44,838 nucleotides of DNA from an uncultured Prevotella sp. GTDB taxonomy: Bacteria > Bacteroidota > Bacteroidia > Bacteroidales > Bacteroidaceae. The translations under genes and the position numbers were made by a program. Below the pieces are notes generated by a model. That model did not search any database and was not told the origin of the DNA. It worked only from the letters and a program-made list of their open reading frames with translations. Shown in pieces: positions 13,919-22,140 of the stretch; within the stretch, counting starts at the first letter, position 1; every line of letters starts with the position of its first letter. The stretch lies in NCBI GenBank assembly GCA_900554545.1, contig USHW01000014.1, positions 1-44,838 on the forward strand, read 5' to 3'.

Positions 13919-15013
13919 ATGCAGACTGGTAACAGACGGAAATACGTAATAGCCTTCGACTCGATGAAGGGCTGCCTGTCGTCCGAAGAGGCCGGACAGG
14001 CGGCAGCAGAAGCCATAAAACAGGCCGACGGCGACACCGAAACGGTGGTGCTTACAGTGTCTGACGGCGGCGAGGGAATGCTCCGAGCCTTCACAAAGGC
14101 AATGGGCGGAAACATCGAGAGGGCGTATGTGCACGACCAGATGATGCGCCGCGTGTGGGCCGAATACGGCGTAACGCCCGACGGCACGGCCGTTATCGAG
14201 ACGGCGCAGGCCTGCGGACTGACCCTCGTAAGCGAGGATGAGCGCAACCCCATGCGCGCGACGACATACGGAGTGGGCGAACTCGTGGCTGCCGCCGTAG
14301 GCCAAGGCTGCCGCAGGTTTATTGTGGGCTTGGGCGGAAGCGGCACAAGCGACGCCGGCATAGGCATGCTGCGCGCACTGACCGACAGGCTGGCACCAAG
14401 CGGCGGAACTATCGACGACGCACTGAAAGGCCCGCTTGGGCAGTGCCGCTTCACGCTGGCATGCGACGTTGACAACCCCCTTTGCGGCGACAACGGCGCG
14501 GCAATGGTGTTCGCCCGACAAAAAGGCGCAACGCCGGATATGCTGCCCATGCTTGAGCAACGTGCCGCGAGGTTCGCACGCGCGTCGGCGCAGCACTTCG
14601 GCTTCGACCGCTCCAACCGTCCGGGAGCAGGCGCGGCTGGAGGATTGGGCTACGCCTTCATGCAATACATGAACGCCGAAACACGCCCCGGCGCCGAGCT
14701 GATGCTCGACATCTGCGGCTTCGACGCTGCTGTTGACGGCGCTACATGCGTTATAACAGGCGAGGGACACGCCGACAGGCAGACGCTTATGGGCAAGCTG
14801 CCTGTGTGCGTGATGCGGCGCGCAGGACGCCAAGGCGTGCCAACATGGCTGCTGGCCGGACGCGCGGAAGACAAGGACGAACTGATTGAAGCCGGCTTCG
14901 CCAAGGTTGAAAGCATAACTCCCGACGGCATGACGCTGGCAGAAGCCATGAAAAAAGAAGTGGCTGCGGAGAACATTGCATGTTCAGCAGTTAAAGTAGT
15001 TATGAACAGTTAG
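13919..15013 (+). CDS. Glycerate kinase (GarK/GlxK family)
   Basis: Phosphorylates D-glycerate with ATP to 2- or 3-phosphoglycerate, feeding it into glycolysis. The 364 residues show the family landmarks: IAFDSMKGCLSSEEA at the N-terminus, VSDGGEGML, the GLGGSGTSDAGIGML glycine-rich loop near residue 140, GAAGGLGYAF and TGEGHADRQTLMGK near the C-terminus. No other glycerate or glyoxylate gene is nearby, so its source of glycerate is unknown. Its last eight residues (AVKVVMNS) and stop codon are encoded inside hairpin H5, so the repeat has shaped or replaced the original C-terminus. Confidence 0.93.
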   Translation: MQTGNRRKYVIAFDSMKGCLSSEEAGQAAAEAIKQADGDTETVVLTVSDGGEGMLRAFTKAMGGNIERAYVHDQMMRRVWAEYGVTPDGTAVIETAQACGLTLVSEDERNPMRATTYGVGELVAAAVGQGCRRFIVGLGGSGTSDAGIGMLRALTDRLAPSGGTIDDALKGPLGQCRFTLACDVDNPLCGDNGAAMVFARQKGATPDMLPMLEQRAARFARASAQHFGFDRSNRPGAGAAGGLGYAFMQYMNAETRPGAELMLDICGFDAAVDGATCVITGEGHADRQTLMGKLPVCVMRRAGRQGVPTWLLAGRAEDKDELIEAGFAKVESITPDGMTLAEAMKKEVAAENIACSAVKVVMNS

Positions 15014-15133
15014 AGTAGTTAAAGTCATTACTTTTGCTGGATTATACGGCATGCGCATTGCCGATTAACGAAAGCTCAATGCAAAAGTAATGACTTTAAC
15101 TACTCTAACTGTTTATAACTACTCTAACTATTC
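14985..15133. repeat. Giant hairpin H5 (53-bp arms) spanning two convergent stop codons
   Basis: Bases 14985-15037 and 15081-15133 are reverse complements at 48 of 53 positions around a 43-base loop. The arms are made of GTTAGAGTAGTTA-type repeats. The left arm encodes the end of the glycerate kinase and its stop (15011-15013); the right arm contains the stop of the hydrolase (15130-15128). It could terminate both convergent transcripts. Confidence 0.95.
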
Positions 15134-16114
15134 ACCAATTATCCTCCCCACAAACGCCCCTACCCTTGCGGCATAATCTTGCGGATAGTCGTGGAAAGAC
15201 ATGGCGTGCGCGCATCCGGGAGTTATCCAGATGCCGTTGAAATGTTTGGAGCTGTCGCTTGAAGAGCTGTATGAGGGGTTTGCGTTGTACAATGGAAACA
15301 CCATGGCCGACGGTACATAATCGTCTGACGAGCCGTGGATGAAAAGCATCGGAGTGTCTTTCTTGGCCAATTGTGCTACAGGTGACGCCTCGCCGAACGA
15401 CCATCCGTAGCGCAGCTTGCACAATGCGCTGGCGGCATAAAGCACCGGGAAGGGCGACAAACCGAACTGGTCGGCAAGCTGCCGGCTGAATTCGTCCCAC
15501 ACACTTGTATATCCGCAATCCTCGACAAAGCACTTTACGCTGGCCGGATAATCTTCACCGGCCACGTTCATGACCGTGGCCGCCCCCATCGACACGCCGT
15601 GCAGCACTATTCGCGGACGGCCGCCAGCTGTGGCGAAAAGGCTGTCGGCAATGCCGAGCCAGCACAATACGTCCTCCCTGTCCTTCCATCCCATCTGTAT
15701 GGCGGAGCCTTCGCTAAGGCCGTGGGCATGCAGGTCGGGCAGCAGGATGTTATATCCCATGTCGGCATACACCTTCGCTATTGGCAGCATATTTATGTGG
15801 CTGTCCTTATATCCGTGAACAAGCACCGCCGTGCTTAGCACCGCACTGTCGGCACGGGCATATACGGCATGTTGGCGTTCGCCGTCGGGCATTATTACAA
15901 AAGTGTCGCGCAAGGCTCCGGCAGACTTCATGCTGTCAACCCAATGGCGCATATACGGGTATTCACTGAACATCCGGCTGTAGCGTTTTGCCATGTCCCG
16001 GGCGTCAGTTGCCGGTGTAAGGGCATAGTCAAGCATGTACCACGCCGCCGCGAAGGTAAGCAGAAACAGCACGCCAAGTGCCGAAACAGCGGTTATTATG
16101 ATTTTCTTCTTCAT
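15128..16114 (-). CDS. Alpha/beta hydrolase, membrane-anchored
   Basis: 328 residues, with one N-terminal hydrophobic helix (about residues 5-26) that anchors it to or exports it across the inner membrane. The catalytic fold is alpha/beta hydrolase: HGYKDSH oxyanion region, the nucleophile elbow GVSMG with Ser175, an acid in HGSSDDYVP and the histidine in PGCAHAMS. It resembles the YqkD/BEM46-like group of serine esterases; the substrate is unknown. I start at 16114 (MKKKIIITAVSALG) since this gives a normal membrane anchor, while the longer frame runs back through the end of the Wzc-like gene. It follows that gene after 59 bases and may be co-transcribed. Confidence 0.85.
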   Translation of the reverse strand: MKKKIIITAVSALGVLFLLTFAAAWYMLDYALTPATDARDMAKRYSRMFSEYPYMRHWVDSMKSAGALRDTFVIMPDGERQHAVYARADSAVLSTAVLVHGYKDSHINMLPIAKVYADMGYNILLPDLHAHGLSEGSAIQMGWKDREDVLCWLGIADSLFATAGGRPRIVLHGVSMGAATVMNVAGEDYPASVKCFVEDCGYTSVWDEFSRQLADQFGLSPFPVLYAASALCKLRYGWSFGEASPVAQLAKKDTPMLFIHGSSDDYVPSAMVFPLYNANPSYSSSSDSSKHFNGIWITPGCAHAMSFHDYPQDYAARVGAFVGRIIGE

Positions 16115-16173
16115 GCAGTAACACCTTTCCGGCCTCGTCAAAGCCGCATTTACATTGTTATTTTTCAAGCCCG

Positions 16174-18576
16174 TCATTTCCCGATACGCCTCGTTCCATA
16201 CCCGTAATTGAAACCGTAACGGTAAGCGAAGGTGGTTCCGGCGCATTTCGTTCCGTTGAGAATAACGCCAAGGTTGGGCAGCCTGCCGCTCTTGTAAAGC
16301 TTCTCGAGGTCGACAAGCATCGCACGCTCAAGCATTCCGGCGCGCACAACGAAGAACGTCCTGTCGGCATAGCGTGACACGATTGACGTATCGGCGACGG
16401 CATCAATGGGAGGACAGTCGATGAAAATGTAATCATAACGCGGCCTTATTTCCTGCAAGACATCCTTCAAACGGTCTGAAGCCAACAGCTCGGAAGGATT
16501 GGGCGGAATGGTGCCAGCAGGCAGGATGTCGGGCATGGAACCGTCGCCGAACGGATATATTATGCCGTCCACACTGTCGGTATGCCGTCCGAGATAGTCG
16601 CTAAGGCCGGGCTTCGGATTGCCTGCATGCCGCGAAAGTCCGGCCTTGCGCAGGTCGCAGTCAACAAGAAGCACGCGCTTTCCTTTGATTGAAAGGCTCA
16701 TAGCGACGTTCAAAGCGAGAAAAGTCTTGCCGCTGCCACTGTTGAACGATGTGAACATGTGTACGTTTGCGCCGTCAGAAGGAACATTAAGAAACTCGAT
16801 GTTCGTGCGCATTATGCGGAACGCTTCATTGACCAAGTCGTTGCATCCGTCCTTAACCACAACGCCATAGTCCTTCGCATGCGGCACGCACCATGCCTGC
16901 AAGCCGCGCCGTTCTTCCTCAACCATCGGGATTTCGCCCATGAACGGAGCGGTGACGGCATTATCAACGTCCTTGCGTCCGCGCACTTTGTCGTTGAGAC
17001 TCTCCATCAGATACAGTACGCCGGTAGGCAAAGCCAGACCTATAACCAATGCAATCAGCATTATCTGGCCGGTCTTCGGAGCAAGCGGAGCATTGCTTCC
17101 GGTGGGAGACTTGACAATTTGCGTATTGTCGGCAGTGAACGATTGCGACAGCTGGTTTTCCTCCCTGCGCTGCAAAAGGAAAAGATATAGTGCTTCCTTG
17201 ACCTTCTGCTGGCGTTCCACTGACAGCAATACTTTGGCCTGTGTGGGGTTTGTCGAAATGTCGGTATTTGTCTTCTGCTCGTAATTCTGCAAGTGCCCGA
17301 TGTGCGTTGACAGGGACACTATGAGGTTGTTGATTGAGTTCAACACCGAGCGCCGCAACTGCGCAAGCTGCTTGTCCATGTCTTTTATCAGCGGATTACT
17401 TTCCCCGCTGTTCGCCGCAAGCTTGTTCCGCTCCAGCTGCAAGGAGTTGAACTTGTCGATAAGCACGTCGATTTTATCATTGTCAAGGCCAACATTGACA
17501 GGTATAAGCTGGTTGGTATTGGCGCGTGCGGCAATGAAGTCACGTATGTAACCTGCCACAGAGAGTTGTGTGTTCAGGCTCAACAATATGGCGGAGTTCT
17601 TGTCAGCACGCTCCATTGACAAGTTGTAAGCCTTCTCTATGTCAGGCAGCAGGTTGTCACTCTTGTACTTCGATATGTCGGTGTCAACGCTGTCAAGCTC
17701 ACGTTCGATTATTGCCAGACGCTCGTCAAGGAAACGCGTGGCTCCGGCTGCAGCCTCGTTGCGGTTCTTTATCCACACTTTGTTATATATGTCGATTACC
17801 GCCGCAAGTATGTCCTCTGCCCTTTCGCCCGACACGTCACGGTAAGACAGTTCGAGAATGGTTGACTTCTTGTCGCCGATTTCTACCGAAAGGCCGCCTA
17901 TGAAGCGGCCGGCCGCATCACGGCTGGTGGTTTTACGCACGTCAATCTCGTCATTGCCGGCCACCGCACTGGCGTAATGTTCCTGCCGTTCTATGGTCAA
18001 CCGCCCCACAGGAGTGCTGACAGTCTGGCCTACGTTGCACGTCATGTCGGGCGTGTCTTGCCTCTTTCCGTTCTTCACGAAGTCAGACATCTCAACCGTT
18101 CCGTCGCCCGTAAGGCCGATGTGAAGCGACGCGGTCTCGTCAGGTTTGATGTCATGGAACACCACTTTAACGGGCAACTGCTTTCCGTACAGCGTCTTGT
18201 CATAGAATGTTCCGCGCGTTGTGTAGCTTACGTAAAGGCCCAACCTGTTTACAACTTCCAGCATGACATCGGGCGACTTTATGGCTGCGATGACATTGCT
18301 GGCATTCGTATTGTCGGAAAAGAAGCCGAAGTCCATGTAGTCGTTGAGCATCTCGTTGATGACGGCCGGCTTGCGGTTGCGCTCCAGCACCATGATTGAA
18401 GCTTCGCGCTGATATACCGGCTGTGTCTTCTTCACATACAGCACGGCCACAAAAAGGGCGACGAGGACCGTTGCGACGTACCACCGCCAATGCGCAATGC
18501 ACACTGCCATGATGTCGCGCAGTCCTGTTCCTGACGTCTGTTCGTCGATAGTCTGGATATTGTCGGATGTGTTCAT
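16174..18576 (-). CDS. Wzc-like tyrosine autokinase and chain-length regulator
   Basis: Bacterial tyrosine kinase fused to a Wzz chain-length domain, controlling polymerisation and export of surface polysaccharide at the inner membrane. It has 800 residues. Membrane helix 1 lies near residues 33-50, a large periplasmic coiled-coil region follows, with helix 2 near 505-525. The kinase has Walker A FNSGSGKTFLALN (Lys617), Walker A' LLVDCDLRKAG and Walker B YIFIDCPP. The C-terminus carries a tyrosine cluster (four Tyr in YRYGFNYGY), as expected for autophosphorylation. It starts 31 bases after the Wza-like gene. No glycosyltransferase, Wzx, Wzy or tyrosine phosphatase gene is visible around it. 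Confidence 0.92.
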   Translation of the reverse strand: MNTSDNIQTIDEQTSGTGLRDIMAVCIAHWRWYVATVLVALFVAVLYVKKTQPVYQREASIMVLERNRKPAVINEMLNDYMDFGFFSDNTNASNVIAAIKSPDVMLEVVNRLGLYVSYTTRGTFYDKTLYGKQLPVKVVFHDIKPDETASLHIGLTGDGTVEMSDFVKNGKRQDTPDMTCNVGQTVSTPVGRLTIERQEHYASAVAGNDEIDVRKTTSRDAAGRFIGGLSVEIGDKKSTILELSYRDVSGERAEDILAAVIDIYNKVWIKNRNEAAAGATRFLDERLAIIERELDSVDTDISKYKSDNLLPDIEKAYNLSMERADKNSAILLSLNTQLSVAGYIRDFIAARANTNQLIPVNVGLDNDKIDVLIDKFNSLQLERNKLAANSGESNPLIKDMDKQLAQLRRSVLNSINNLIVSLSTHIGHLQNYEQKTNTDISTNPTQAKVLLSVERQQKVKEALYLFLLQRREENQLSQSFTADNTQIVKSPTGSNAPLAPKTGQIMLIALVIGLALPTGVLYLMESLNDKVRGRKDVDNAVTAPFMGEIPMVEEERRGLQAWCVPHAKDYGVVVKDGCNDLVNEAFRIMRTNIEFLNVPSDGANVHMFTSFNSGSGKTFLALNVAMSLSIKGKRVLLVDCDLRKAGLSRHAGNPKPGLSDYLGRHTDSVDGIIYPFGDGSMPDILPAGTIPPNPSELLASDRLKDVLQEIRPRYDYIFIDCPPIDAVADTSIVSRYADRTFFVVRAGMLERAMLVDLEKLYKSGRLPNLGVILNGTKCAGTTFAYRYGFNYGYGTRRIGK

Positions 18577-18607
18577 TTGTCTTTGCTGTTATGGGTATTG
18601 ACGCCGT

Positions 18608-19288
18608 TTATTTCCTTTTCACATACACAACGTCGTTCTGACGCAGATAGTAAGCCGGCGAAGCGTACACACTGGCGGCTGAAGTCAGGTCGACAACATG
18701 CGACACCTGGCGGCGGCCATCGCGCCTTACAACCATCACATGGCGGCGGTCGGCCTTGCGTGTAAGGTCGCCTGCCAGACCGAGAGCATCGAAGATGGTA
18801 ATGCAGTCACGCTTAATGGGGTAACGCCCGGGGCTTCTCACCTCACCGAGCACGGACAGGGCGAGGTTGCAGAACTCGGCAGTGACGACGCAATCGTCGA
18901 GCAGCCGGCCTTCGGCAAGCCGCCTCTTGATGTCCCGGCACAGCTCTGCACGCGTAAGTCCGGCCACATGCAGAGTGCCGAGAAAAGGGAAGTCGATGTT
19001 GCCGTCACGGTCTATCGTATATTGAGAAAAGCCTTGCACGGCAGTTGTGTCGGCTCCGGCAACGCCTTGGGACACAGCCGGAAGATTGAACAGTGCCGAC
19101 AGCTTTGCGTCACGGCAACTGACTATGATTGAGATTTTGTCAAACGGCTGAAGCCTGATTTCGCTTGCCTCAACCGCAGTGAAAGCGCTGTCGCCGCGCA
19201 TGTCAGCCAAAAACGACGAACTCCGCGATGTGCCGCACGAGCACAGCACGGCGGCCAACAGCGCATATAACACAATATGTCTGGCCAT
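18608..19288 (-). CDS. Polysaccharide export lipoprotein, Wza-like
   Basis: Outer-membrane export lipoprotein of the Poly_export family that partners Wzc. It has 226 residues. A lipoprotein signal peptide ends in LCSC with the modified Cys18. A Poly_export domain follows (LQPFDKISIIVSC, YTIDRDGNIDFPFLGTLHVAG), then one SLBB domain (VLGEVRSPGRYPI) and the C-terminal strand LRQNDVVYVKRK. It is short compared with Wza of E. coli (about 380) because it lacks the second SLBB and the helical barrel, as usual in Bacteroidota. It has a -7 box at 19333-19340 and leads into the Wzc-like gene. Confidence 0.9.
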   Translation of the reverse strand: MARHIVLYALLAAVLCSCGTSRSSSFLADMRGDSAFTAVEASEIRLQPFDKISIIVSCRDAKLSALFNLPAVSQGVAGADTTAVQGFSQYTIDRDGNIDFPFLGTLHVAGLTRAELCRDIKRRLAEGRLLDDCVVTAEFCNLALSVLGEVRSPGRYPIKRDCITIFDALGLAGDLTRKADRRHVMVVRRDGRRQVSHVVDLTSAASVYASPAYYLRQNDVVYVKRK

Positions 19289-19332
19289 AAAAAACTATGC
19301 TTTATCTTTTTGAATTTGGTATAAACAACGTG

Positions 19333-19340
19333 CAAAAGTA
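19333..19340 (-). promoter_or_regulatory. -7 box of the wza-wzc pair
   Basis: TACTTTTG on the minus strand, 44 bases upstream of the Wza-like start. The upstream TTTG box is not evident. Confidence 0.45.
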
Positions 19341-19372
19341 AAGCATTAGTCTATAAAAAAACTGAAGAAACG

Positions 19373-19392
19373 CGCTTTTTAAGCGTTTTTTT
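19373..19392 (+). terminator. Short hairpin with T-run
   Basis: CGCTT at 19373-19377 and AAGCG at 19381-19385 pair, followed on the plus strand by seven T. On the minus strand a T-run (TTTTTTT) occurs 13 bases later, so it may end the glycine-zipper transcript as well. The stem is only 5 bp. Confidence 0.4.
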
Positions 19393-19423
19393 ATGTTTTA
19401 TTAATCAACACAGGAGCTGCACA

Positions 19424-20272
19424 TCACCGCCTGCTGGCCTCTATGCCAAATTCGCTGACGTTTGAAACGACGTCGTGATTGCCCCTTACGGCATACACAC
19501 GGAAGGTAAGGCGGCCGTCCTTCAGCCTCTTTCCGGCCTTCACCATTGCCGTATAACGCACGCCCTTGCCCGGCAATATGCGCTCAACGTGTATGGTGTT
19601 CGATATGGTTACGTGCTTGCTCCCGGTAGTTTCCACAACCATGGGCTGCACGTCGTAAACGGTCTCCTGCGACCTGTTGTACACCTCGAAGATGACCTTG
19701 CACAGCTCGCCTCCGTTCAAACGGCGGTCTTGGTTGTCGTCAACGAAGCGCGCATTGCACACTTCCAACGGATGCGCCGCCGTATTCCGCGGCTGGCGTA
19801 TGTCGTCATAACGCACCGACGGCGTTACGTCGGTAGGCTGCGTGGCGGTATAGTCGCCCGTATAATCAGGGCCTTGAAAGTCGTAAAGCACATCGTCGCC
19901 ACTGCCGGTGGGGTCGAAACCGCTCTCGTCCTCATAGCTCTGGCCGTAGTCGCGGCTGTCATATCCGTGGCCGCGCGTGGCCGCCTCGCGGTGCTCGATG
20001 TACTTCTGTTCAAACCGCGCGTCACTATACGCCCCCTGTTCCGTCACCTTCTTGTCGGCCTGAGCACCCATGGCGCCGCCCACAACGGCGCCTCCGGCCA
20101 TGCCGACCAGCGTGCCTATGTCGCTGCCGCGCGGCCCTCCGGCTATTCCGCCGACAGCCGAACCTATGACCGAACCTAACGTTGCGCCCGAAAAAGCGCC
20201 CGTACCCGTATATGTTCCGCAACCGCCAAGCAGCATGACAGCCGCCAACGGCAATACAACAAACCTCTTCAT
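19424..20272 (-). CDS. Glycine-zipper lipoprotein
   Basis: 282 residues. A lipoprotein signal ends in LLGGC with Cys18. Residues about 26-72 form a glycine zipper (GATLGSVIGSAVGGIAGGP and GTLVGMAGGAVVGGAMGAQ), a membrane-inserting motif seen in OmpA-associated and YMGG-like proteins. A low-complexity acidic, Tyr-rich linker follows, then a C-terminal beta-sandwich-like domain (about residues 165-280) with two cysteines (EVCNARF, GGELCKVIF). It is likely an envelope protein. It lies upstream of the wza-wzc pair on the same strand but with a 135-base gap and a separate -7 box for the pair, so a functional link is uncertain. Confidence 0.75.
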   Translation of the reverse strand: MKRFVVLPLAAVMLLGGCGTYTGTGAFSGATLGSVIGSAVGGIAGGPRGSDIGTLVGMAGGAVVGGAMGAQADKKVTEQGAYSDARFEQKYIEHREAATRGHGYDSRDYGQSYEDESGFDPTGSGDDVLYDFQGPDYTGDYTATQPTDVTPSVRYDDIRQPRNTAAHPLEVCNARFVDDNQDRRLNGGELCKVIFEVYNRSQETVYDVQPMVVETTGSKHVTISNTIHVERILPGKGVRYTAMVKAGKRLKDGRLTFRVYAVRGNHDVVSNVSEFGIEASRR

Positions 20273-20300
20273 AACAGCCTCCTCTTAATTGTCTACACCG

Positions 20301-20308
20301 CAAAAGTA
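20301..20308 (-). promoter_or_regulatory. -7 box of the glycine-zipper gene
   Basis: TACTTTTG on the minus strand, 28 bases before the start codon. TTTCG about 21 bases upstream is a possible weak second box. Confidence 0.5.
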
Positions 20309-20436
20309 CGCATTTAAGCTGACAACACGGTGCGAAAAATTCCTAAAAATGATAGGAAAAGCCCTATTTCTGCAAACATACGGGCGACGCAACGGCAAAT
20401 GACAATTCGGTTACAATCAGCCGGCCGCGCCCCGTT

Positions 20437-20471
20437 TTTGTAACACAGATGACGGAAAATGCCTAACTTTG
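20437..20471 (+). promoter_or_regulatory. Promoter of the histidine phosphatase gene
   Basis: TTTG at 20437-20440 and TAACTTTG at 20464-20471 with a 23-base spacer, slightly long. The start codon at 20501 is 29 bases downstream. The ATG at 20459 lies before the -7 box and is therefore excluded as start. Confidence 0.6.
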
Positions 20472-20500
20472 CCGGCAAAAACAAAACTAATCATCTGGAT

Positions 20501-21796
20501 ATGAGAAGATTATCACTTGTAATCATGTCAGCCCTGCTGACGCTGACAGCCGCCGCGCAGACTGCGTGGGACGAAATACGACAGAACCCGAAACTGGCCG
20601 CAGGCAAGTATTTTGCCTACGAGCCGCACGAACCCGAAGCCGCGACGCCGCCCGAAGGCTACGCGCCGTTCTACGTATCGGCGTTCGCACGCCACGGCTC
20701 GCGCTACCTGACAGACCGCGAGAAGTACACCGAGCCGATGACCGCGCTGGCCAAGGCCGACAGCGCGGGATGCCTCACTGCCGACGGACGGCGCGCCCTC
20801 GACATAATAAAGGCCATGTACGCCGAAGCCGAAGGCCGCTACGGCGAGCTTACAAAGAAAGGAGCGGAGCAGCACCGGCTGCTCGTTGACCGCATGGCCG
20901 GCCGCTGGCCGGAAGTGTTTGCCGACGGAGTGCATGTAGATGCGCGCTCAACGACAAAGAGCCGCGCCTTCCTTTCCATGGCCAACGGCTGCGTGGAGCT
21001 GGCCCGGCTGAACCCGGAACTGCGCATAACGATGGACGCCAGCCTGAAAGACGTGCCTTACATAAAGTACAAGAGCAAGGCTTACGACAAGCAGCACCTT
21101 GCCAACCAGGACGAAGTGTACCGCCGGGCAGACAGCGCATACGTGCATCCGGCGCGCCTCATGGCGCAGCTTTTCACCGGCACGGCATACGTCCGCGGCA
21201 ACATCGCATCGCCGACAACGCTGATGCAGCAGCTCTTCGAGCTTGACGGCATCAGCCAGAGCAGCTACGGCATGCCCTCGCTCGGTTTCCTGTTCTCGCC
21301 CGAAGAGCGCTACGACCTGTGGCAACGCAACAACTTCGAGTGGTATTACGAGAAGGGAGCGTCGCCCCTTAGCGACGGGTGCATGTACAAGTTGGGGCGC
21401 AACATGCTTGAAAACTTTGTGCTGACTGCCGACACCGTAATCGCATCGGGCAACAAATGCGTCACCCTGCGCTACGGACACGACACCCAGCTGGCACCCT
21501 TCGCCGCCCTGATGGGATGCGGAGAGCTGACCCGACAGACAACCGACTGGCAGCGCATAGCCGACACTTACCGCACATACCGCATCATACCGATGTGCGG
21601 CAACGTGCAGATGGCCTTCTACCGCAAGGCCGGAACAGACGACATCCTCGTGCGCGTGCTGCTCAACGAGCGCGATGCCGACCTGCCCGTAGCAACCGAC
21701 TGCGCCCCGTTCTACCACTGGAAAGAACTCCGCGCATACTGGATGAACACCGTAAACGCCATCACCCTGCCGCCCGTCAAGGCCGAAGAAGACTGA
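20501..21796 (+). CDS. Secreted histidine acid phosphatase
   Basis: Branch-2 histidine phosphatase that hydrolyses phosphomonoesters through a phosphohistidine, probably in the periplasm or outside. It has 431 residues from MRRLSLVIMSALLTLTAAAQ, a clear signal peptide. The catalytic motif RHGSRYL occurs near residue 66 and the proton-donor motif YGHDTQLAPF near residue 325. The HD form differs from the HAE of inositol-polyphosphate phosphatases (MINPP), so a general or phytase-like acid phosphatase is the better call. It forms a single-gene unit with its own promoter, ending at repeat array A4. Confidence 0.88.
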   Translation: MRRLSLVIMSALLTLTAAAQTAWDEIRQNPKLAAGKYFAYEPHEPEAATPPEGYAPFYVSAFARHGSRYLTDREKYTEPMTALAKADSAGCLTADGRRALDIIKAMYAEAEGRYGELTKKGAEQHRLLVDRMAGRWPEVFADGVHVDARSTTKSRAFLSMANGCVELARLNPELRITMDASLKDVPYIKYKSKAYDKQHLANQDEVYRRADSAYVHPARLMAQLFTGTAYVRGNIASPTTLMQQLFELDGISQSSYGMPSLGFLFSPEERYDLWQRNNFEWYYEKGASPLSDGCMYKLGRNMLENFVLTADTVIASGNKCVTLRYGHDTQLAPFAALMGCGELTRQTTDWQRIADTYRTYRIIPMCGNVQMAFYRKAGTDDILVRVLLNERDADLPVATDCAPFYHWKELRAYWMNTVNAITLPPVKAEED

Positions 21797-21812
21797 CAAA
21801 TATCACCATCCA

Positions 21813-21877
21813 CATAACACTTTGACACTCAACGCATTACAAAAGGCCATGTTTTAGCTTCTAAAACATGGCCTTTT
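21813..21877. repeat. 65-bp direct repeat, left copy
   Basis: Identical to 22978-23042 at 63 of 65 positions in the same orientation. The copies bracket the DUF169 gene. The inner 37 bases form a 17-bp stem-loop (AAAAGGCCATGTTTTAG and its complement). Confidence 0.95.
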
Positions 21878-21915
21878 AGCGTGCAAAAGACGGCCTTTTA
21901 CATTGCAAAAGCCCA
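21841..21915. repeat. AAAAGGCC palindrome array A4
   Basis: A perfect 17-bp stem (21841-21857 with 21861-21877, 3-base loop), then AAAAGACGGCCTTTT and an incomplete unit. It starts 45 bases after the phosphatase stop and ends the stem in CCTTTT, so it could double as a terminator. Confidence 0.8.
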
Positions 21916-22095
21916 TCAATTGGAAAACCATAGCTGTATAGCCAAATGTCAGACTACCGCCAACCACAAAGAAACGAGTCGTCCAACAGTCCCATTACTC
22001 CCAGTTCTCCCAGCCCTCCCAGTCACATTCCATCCCGCAACCAGTAAAAAAGCAAAAGACCACCAACGAAGAAACGGTTTCTTGAAAAAATGACG

Positions 22096-22103
22096 TATAT
22101 TTG
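22096..22103 (+). promoter_or_regulatory. -7 box of the DUF169 gene
   Basis: TATATTTG, 37 bases before the start codon. No TTTG at the expected distance. The 21916-22095 stretch before it shows nothing else. Confidence 0.5.
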
Positions 22104-22140
22104 CAGATACAGGCATTATGAATAACATTTTACAACTGAC

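Noticed and set aside
13808..14833. Long minus-strand frame opposite the glycerate kinase
   Set aside because: It is a Cys/His/Arg-rich antisense frame without family motifs; the plus strand has a complete recognisable enzyme.
16115..16246. 44-residue N-terminal extension of the alpha/beta hydrolase
   Set aside because: It would overlap the end of the Wzc-like gene and hide the membrane anchor; the ATG at 16114 gives a normal protein.
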